From the NCBI RefSeq assembly GCF_009800965.1, contig NZ_WUAF01000017.1, forward strand, positions 1 to 64,000: a stretch of DNA of 64,000 bases. The letters are read 5' to 3'. Positions within the stretch are counted from its first letter, which is position 1. The number at the start of each line of letters is the position of its first letter. Below the pieces are notes generated by a model. The model did not search any database. It saw only the letters and a program-made list of their open reading frames with translations, and was not told the origin of the DNA. This DNA comes from Cognatazoarcus halotolerans. Its GTDB lineage: Bacteria; Pseudomonadota; Gammaproteobacteria; Burkholderiales; Rhodocyclaceae. Below are positions 60,401 through 64,000 of this stretch, one piece after another. A program made the position numbers and the translations under genes.

Positions 60401-61425
60401 GGGAGGTCTCGCTTGCCGATGGGAAGGGGCGCTTTGGCTTCACCGCCGACCGCTTGCCCCTGCTGCAGCGGCCGGACCGTTGGCTAGCGGTGAGCGGTAG
60501 CGGCGAGATCGACAGCGGCTGGAACTCGGTGGATCTGCAGGCGCGCTTCAAGGCCGATGCCGGGTCGATCGTGATCGGCGATGCGCCGCCGCCTTCGCTC
60601 TCCGACGATGTGGTGATTCTCGGTGCGACGGCGCCTGCCGGCGGACCATTCAAGGTGTCCGCGCGGGTCACCATCAATCTCGGTGATGCCTTCTATGTCA
60701 GCGCGCTGGGGCTCGACACGCGCCTCGCCGGCGAGCTGCTGATCGTCGCTCGTGACGGTCTGCCGCCGAGCGCGACCGGCCAGATTTCGACCGTCGGCGG
60801 CGTCTTCGAGGGCTACGGCCAGAAGCTCGAGATCGAGCGTGGCCTGGTGAGCTTCCAGGGGCCGCTGGAGCGTCCGGCGCTCAACATCGTGGCCTTGCGC
60901 AAGGGCCTCGAGGTGGAGGCCGGGGTGGCGATTACCGGCACTGCGCGCCGGCCGCGCGTTCGCCTGGTGTCCGAGCCGAACGTGCCGGATCCGGCCAAGC
61001 TGTCGTGGATCGTGCTCGGACGGGCGCCGGACGAGAGCAATGGCGCGGACCTTGCCCTGCTCATCCCGGCCGCGCAGGCGCTGCTTGGCGGAACGGGCGG
61101 CGGCATCAGCAGCCAGTTGGCGGGCAGTCTCGGGCTTGACCAGATTTCGATCGGTCAGGGTGATCTCAACAGCGTGAGTCGCGGCGCCACCAGTTCGGTG
61201 GTCGATTCGGGCTCGCGGGTAAGCAGCGAAGGCTCGGTGAGCGGGCAGGTGGTCACGCTCGGCAAGCGGCTGTCGGCGGAAGCCTTCATCTCCTTCGAGC
61301 AGTCGCTGGTCGGCGCCGCCAGCATCGTCAAGCTGTCCTACCAGTTGAGCCGGCGGGTTTCGGTGGTGGCGCGCGGCGGTACCGACAACGCGGTCGACAT
61401 GTACTACACCTTCGTTTTCCGATGA
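57436..61425 (+). CDS. tamB: Translocation and assembly module protein TamB
   Basis: TamB is a giant AsmA-like protein spanning the periplasm as a lipid-conducting beta-taco groove. One transmembrane helix at residues about 25-46 anchors it in the inner membrane. The remaining 1280 residues are a repetitive series of beta strands rich in Gly/Ala/Leu/Asp (for example ARLSATGKLDLEGKRPFSAQ). The last 350 residues are the DUF490 domain, ending YYTFVFR with the C-terminal aromatic. Length is 1329 (1259 in E. coli). Its usual partner tamA is not adjacent; instead it directly follows trpC. Confidence 0.9.
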   Translation: MAEAPQAPQERLPTAPRGRLRWRRWLAGFVLALVLVPVLLAAVLFYADSGFRTLAGLAGRLSGGIVQIDAPAGRLADQLSIGRLRLALPNLRVEVEQLSLDWRPLELIDRKLGIARLSVGSVVLSSAPSDAPASLPATLELPLSIKADEIVVGRLQMLEWSEDAAVAGGETLLVENIRGSLESDGKHHRFTGLEAKTPFGAARLAGSIDGATPFALEASGSLAGERDGRSYSLALAANGSLEAPLLALKADGAGLSGSAQIEASPFAAVPLKRAQIRLGEIDPSAFNASAPVGAFIVEADLRTRAGEGATPRPPEQWEVEGPIRIENRRPGPYDKGHVPLLSLSGRLGWSAGKLSAEELDIRLPDKGRIEGRIAWQPGGEDPLGSLAAALQLAGVNAAALDGRLPETRAAGKIDADGDSAGQTLVASLRDAGFALDLKAAHAAAKLTIEQALLSRGRARLSATGKLDLEGKRPFSAQATLTHFDPQGFQKDAPTADLNLDLEASGEFADAPLASVRYVFAPSTLAGRALSGEGRFALSGKRLSDSRFWLALAGNRLDGSGAWGGGGDTLALNLDAANLGGLAKGYDGQVKLDAKLRGTLEAPAGEMELSASELRLPEGVEMTGVNAQGSLRDGLDGAIAFAAGVGEIRRRNPDRTVTPLLERASLTVDGRRGAHVVELDAALAEGNAVAARLEGGLDAGMRWVGQLTRLKTAGQVALELQAPASLEASADAVALGAAELHSGEGRVVLEQTRWSPAEIIARGRMSGLQIGLVRDASGKARRGPGELRLGGEWDLRLGERINGLARLYRESGDLVLVGDSVARLGLQRFEAVLSANDGRLALSVDAEGDQLGKLAGSATAMSERYQGGWRLVPGAALLGSGDLAMPSIGWLGPLASANMRTGGSVNARFSLSGTPERPVATGSISGRDLAVNLADQGVRLSGGSLEANFDKDRLRLERLEFISPNRVTPRDGRLPLQRIVATPGKLNASGEVSLADGKGRFGFTADRLPLLQRPDRWLAVSGSGEIDSGWNSVDLQARFKADAGSIVIGDAPPPSLSDDVVILGATAPAGGPFKVSARVTINLGDAFYVSALGLDTRLAGELLIVARDGLPPSATGQISTVGGVFEGYGQKLEIERGLVSFQGPLERPALNIVALRKGLEVEAGVAITGTARRPRVRLVSEPNVPDPAKLSWIVLGRAPDESNGADLALLIPAAQALLGGTGGGISSQLAGSLGLDQISIGQGDLNSVSRGATSSVVDSGSRVSSEGSVSGQVVTLGKRLSAEAFISFEQSLVGAASIVKLSYQLSRRVSVVARGGTDNAVDMYYTFVFR

Positions 61426-61513
61426 GATCGTCCGTCGGGACTTGATCTGTGTCGTGGAAATTGTCGGGTGAGGTGGTGCAGGGTCGGGTTTTTCACCCCC
61501 GGACCCCACGCCC

Positions 61514-62296
61514 ATGGACCCAGCCCGCCCGCAACCCCGCCACGTCTCGCCCACCGCAATTGCCGCTTCGCTGCGCGAAGGCTGGGCGATGCTGCGCGCT
61601 GTCGGTTTTCCGGCCTACGCCTTCGGCGGTCTCTTCGCCCTCGTTGGTACCGTGCTCGTGTGGGGCCTGCAGGTGATCGGACTTGCACCACTCACGCTGC
61701 CGGTGGTGGGCGGGTTCCTGTTGATCGGGCCGGTCTCGGCGGCCGGCTTCCTGGCGCTTTCACGGGTCGCCCGCGGCGGCGCACGTGCGCGCCTGATCGA
61801 TCTGCGCGACGGCTTTCTCGGTGCGTCGCGCGAAGTCTGGGTGATGGCCCTGCTGTGCGTGTTCCTGTTCCTGATCTGGATCACCGACGCGGGCACGCTG
61901 TACAGCTTCATGATCGGCGAGCGCAGCCATGGCCTGGTCGCCATTCTCCCGCTGACCGAGCGCACCCTGCACTACATCCTCGGATCGGGCCTCATGGGGG
62001 CCGGCCTGGCCTCGATCGTATTCGTCGTCACCGTGCATGGCGTCCCCTTGCTGATCGCCCGGCGGACCGCCCTGGTCGGGGCTGTCGGCTGCAGCGTCAG
62101 GGCGGTGTTCTCGGCTTTTCCGGCGCACTTGCTGTGGGGTCTGCTGATGGCCCTGGTGGTCATGACGTCGGTCCTCGTGCCGCCCCTGCTGGCGCTGGTG
62201 CTGCCACTCTTCGTTTATGCTGGCGAGGCTTTCCATCGCCGGGTGTTTCCGATGGAGGAACATGGCCTGCCCGCACATGCGCCGGCCGATGGATGA
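61514..62296 (+). CDS. DUF2189 polytopic membrane protein
   Basis: The 260-residue protein has about six transmembrane segments arranged in the DUF2189 pattern: SLREGWAMLRAVGFPAYAFG near residue 19, LPVVGGFLLIGPVSAAGFLALSR near 62-84 and FPAHLLWGLLMALVVM near 202. Function is unknown; relatives are often near respiratory genes, but not here. It starts 88 bases after tamB and ends 15 bases before msrA, so co-transcription with msrA is likely. Confidence 0.8.
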   Translation: MDPARPQPRHVSPTAIAASLREGWAMLRAVGFPAYAFGGLFALVGTVLVWGLQVIGLAPLTLPVVGGFLLIGPVSAAGFLALSRVARGGARARLIDLRDGFLGASREVWVMALLCVFLFLIWITDAGTLYSFMIGERSHGLVAILPLTERTLHYILGSGLMGAGLASIVFVVTVHGVPLLIARRTALVGAVGCSVRAVFSAFPAHLLWGLLMALVVMTSVLVPPLLALVLPLFVYAGEAFHRRVFPMEEHGLPAHAPADG

Positions 62297-62311
62297 GTCG
62301 GACGAGAGGAT

Positions 62312-62866
62312 ATGAACGATACGACCTTGCAGGAAAGCGGGATCGCGATTCTCGCCGGCGGCTGCTTCTGGTGCCTCGAGGCGGTATTCAAGGAAGTGGC
62401 CGGTGTGCATGCTGTGCAGCCCGGTTACATCGGCGGCCAACTGCCGGAGCCGACTTACCGGCAAGTATGCGGCGGCGAGAGCGGCCACGCCGAGGCGGTC
62501 AAAATCGTCTTCGATCCGCAGCGGATCGAATATCGCAGCCTGCTCGAGATCTTCTTCGCGATTCACGATCCCACCACGCGGGATCGGCAGGGCGACGATG
62601 TCGGCCCGCAATACCGTTCGGCGATCTTCGCGCTCGACGACGGGCAGGCGCTGATCGCGCACGAGACGATTGCCGCCCTCGGGGCCGCACGGGCCTTCGG
62701 TGCCCCGGTGGTGACCGAGGTGGTGCCGGCAACGCACTTCTGGCCCGCAGAGGATTACCACCGCGACTACTTCGCGCACAACCCGAAGCAGCCCTATTGC
62801 CAGCGGGTGGTGGCGCCGAAACTCAACACCTTCCGCCAGAAATTCACGCGCTATCGTCGTCTATGA
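62312..62866 (+). CDS. msrA: Peptide-methionine (S)-S-oxide reductase MsrA
   Basis: MsrA repairs oxidised methionine. The active-site motif GGCFWCLEAVF puts the catalytic Cys at residue 18. VQPGYIGGQLPEPTYRQVC near residue 35 and GHAEAVKIVFDP near 58-69 follow, then DVGPQYRSAIF near 93. Length (184) is a compact cytoplasmic form with no signal peptide. The resolving Cys may be the one in PYCQRV near the C-terminus. Confidence 0.95.
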   Translation: MNDTTLQESGIAILAGGCFWCLEAVFKEVAGVHAVQPGYIGGQLPEPTYRQVCGGESGHAEAVKIVFDPQRIEYRSLLEIFFAIHDPTTRDRQGDDVGPQYRSAIFALDDGQALIAHETIAALGAARAFGAPVVTEVVPATHFWPAEDYHRDYFAHNPKQPYCQRVVAPKLNTFRQKFTRYRRL

Positions 62867-62898
62867 GGGGCGCGCACGGCCGTACGTGCGACGAATAG

Positions 62899-62915
62899 GC
62901 GGGGTTTTTACCCGC
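62899..62915 (+). terminator. Weak hairpin after msrA
   Basis: gcggg and cccgc form a 5-bp stem around gttttta, 33 bases past the msrA stop. The T-run is in the loop, so termination is doubtful. Confidence 0.3.
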
Positions 62916-62944
62916 TTATCGGCTCCATCCTCTTGTCGGCTGCT

Positions 62945-62952
62945 GCCGATAA
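62945..62952 (+). promoter_or_regulatory. GCCGATAA, sigma-28-like -10 upstream of flhF
   Basis: The exact flagellar sigma-28 -10 consensus lies 54 bases before flhF. The -35 position (about 62926-62933) does not fit TAAAGTTT. The same octamer occurs inverted at 62917-62924. Confidence 0.3.
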
Positions 62953-63006
62953 TCGGTACCAGTGAAAACCGGGTCGCGACCCCGCGCCACCGTGCCGGAG
63001 AGGATC

Positions 63007-64000
63007 ATGAACGTCAGACGCTATTTCGCCCAGACCGCCCGCGAGGCACTTCGCCAGCTCAAGGAGGAGCTGGGTGTCGATGCCATCGTGCTTTCCAATC
63101 GCGCCATGGATGGCGGGGTCGAGATCCTCGCCCTTCCGGCCGACGCGGTGGGGGCGCTGCAGCGTCCGTCGGAGCCTCGTCGCGCAGCGCCCGCACGTGC
63201 GGTCGAGCCGCAACCCGTGACCGAGCGACCTGCCGAGCCCGCCCGTAGCCAGGCCGCCGGTTACGATGCGGAAGAGGACTTCCGGGTGAGCCTCTCGCGC
63301 GCCGCCGCACGGCAGGGCTACACGGCGCCACGCGAGGCAGTGGTCCGCCCGAAGCCCTTCAGTCCGCCGCGCATCGAGATGTCGAACCCGCCGCCGCGGC
63401 GCGTCGATCATGCGCTGTTCACCGCTACCGCCGGGGCTGCCGAACGGGTGCCGGAGCGCGTCGAGCGTGCGCAGCGTCCGCCCGAGCCGCCGGCCGCACC
63501 GCGCCGCAACGTCGAGGATGAGGCCCGCATCCGCGCCCTGCAGGAGACCAATGAAAAGCTGATGTCCGAGATGTCGGGCATTCGCAGCATGCTTGAGCGT
63601 CAGCTCGCCGGCTTCGCCTGGGGCGAGAGCAGCCGCACGGCGCCGGCCCGTACGCGCCTGATCGCGGAGCTGCTCGAAGCCGGTTTTTCGTCTCAGCTGT
63701 CGCGCCGCATCGCCGACGAGGTGGCCGCCGATACGCCGGTGGAAGAGACCCGCACGCTGGCCAAGAGTCTGATCAACCGGCAGCTGCGCGCGCTCGCCTC
63801 GGATGCAGACATCATCGACCGGGGCGGCGTGTATGCGCTGGTCGGGCCGACCGGCGTCGGCAAGACCACCACCACCGCAAAGCTTGCTGCGCGCTGCGTG
63901 GTGCGGCACGGCGCCGACAAGCTTGCCCTGATCACCACCGACGGTTACCGGATCGGCGCGCACGAGCAGCTGCGCATCTATGGCCGCATCCTCGGCGTGC
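63007..64000 (+). CDS. flhF: Flagellar biosynthesis GTPase FlhF (N-terminal part; runs off the right edge)
   Basis: FlhF is an SRP-family GTPase that sets the site and number of polar flagella. The 331 visible residues show the N-terminal RRYFAQTAREALRQLKEELG and AIVLSNRAMDGGVEILAL. A Pro/Arg/Ala-rich linker (about 45-175) follows, then a helical N domain and the start of the G domain with GPTGVGKTTTTAKLAARC near residue 279-296 and TTDGYRIGAHEQL. A GGAGAGG ribosome site precedes the ATG. The rest of the G domain, and any flhG or fliA neighbours, lie beyond the window. Confidence 0.93.
   Translation, partial: MNVRRYFAQTAREALRQLKEELGVDAIVLSNRAMDGGVEILALPADAVGALQRPSEPRRAAPARAVEPQPVTERPAEPARSQAAGYDAEEDFRVSLSRAAARQGYTAPREAVVRPKPFSPPRIEMSNPPPRRVDHALFTATAGAAERVPERVERAQRPPEPPAAPRRNVEDEARIRALQETNEKLMSEMSGIRSMLERQLAGFAWGESSRTAPARTRLIAELLEAGFSSQLSRRIADEVAADTPVEETRTLAKSLINRQLRALASDADIIDRGGVYALVGPTGVGKTTTTAKLAARCVVRHGADKLALITTDGYRIGAHEQLRIYGRILGV

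Noticed and set aside
62867-63006. Sigma-54 promoter before flhF
   Set aside because: No GG-N10-GC pair with the expected context was found; only the sigma-28-like octamer stands out.

Overview
The window looks like chromosome of a free-living betaproteobacterium, most likely Rhodocyclales (Thauera/Azoarcus/Aromatoleum type). The reasons are the gene orders aroQ-accB-accC-prmA, a complete mraZ-to-ftsZ division and cell-wall (dcw) cluster followed by lpxC, dciA and secA, and rpe-gph-trpE-trpGDC, together with G+C-rich codon use. This is inference from protein resemblance and synteny; no search was run. Nearly all of the window is core genome. The exception is the left end (about 1-5360), which is visibly richer in A/T and carries the start of an IS630-type transposase and three capsule genes (a two-module glycosyltransferase, kpsC, kpsS). 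It looks like the edge of a horizontally acquired capsule island that stops at apaH.

Layout. 1-5.4 kb: IS fragment and capsule export/linker genes. 5.4-10.8 kb: apaH, a probable ornithine-lipid pair (olsB-olsA, minus strand), a divergent GT4 glycosyltransferase, a PfkB-type adenosine kinase and a SlyB-like lipoprotein. 10.9-17.4 kb, minus strand: dgkA, a zinc-ribbon/DUF3426 membrane protein, prmA, accC, accB, aroQ, a TlpA-like thioredoxin and a protein with a nucleotidyltransferase-like motif. 17.5-23.9 kb: mpl, then dolP-diaA-yraN (minus) divergent from rsmI, as in the enterobacterial yraL-yraP region, then pyrC and two small genes. 23.94-24.40 kb: RNase P RNA (rnpB). 24.6-42.8 kb: dcw cluster with a recognisable MraZ-regulated promoter, then lpxC. 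42.8-46.2 kb: dciA (helicase loader) divergent from secA. 46.3-51 kb: HDOD protein, argJ, DUF2062, a methyltransferase, apaG. 51-57.4 kb: rpe, gph, a Trp-rich leader peptide and the trpE-(small ORF)-BKACE-trpG-trpD-trpC operon. 57.4-64 kb: tamB, DUF2189, msrA and the start of flhF.

How the genes work together. The dcw block encodes the cytoplasmic peptidoglycan precursor route (MurC, D, E, F, Ddl, MraY, MurG), the lipid II polymerase pair FtsW/FtsI and the divisome core (FtsL, Q, A, Z). Mpl near 17.5 kb adds muropeptide recycling, and LpxC and SecA add outer-membrane and secretion functions. Most dcw genes overlap by 4 bases or nearly abut, indicating translational coupling. The tryptophan block shows its control signal directly: a 31-codon leader with a Trp-Trp-Ser-Trp run.

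No wholly new multi-gene system is obvious. The most unusual parts are (i) a DUF849/BKACE enzyme inserted between trpE and trpG, with Asn where the family's catalytic Asp is expected, preceded by and overlapping an unannotated 32-residue Cys-rich ORF; (ii) a nucleotidyltransferase-like protein beside mpl; (iii) an extended RNase P RNA; (iv) yraN and rsmI starting divergently on a shared CATG; and (v) several long perfect hairpins at gene borders. No tRNA, rRNA, CRISPR array or complete mobile element was seen.
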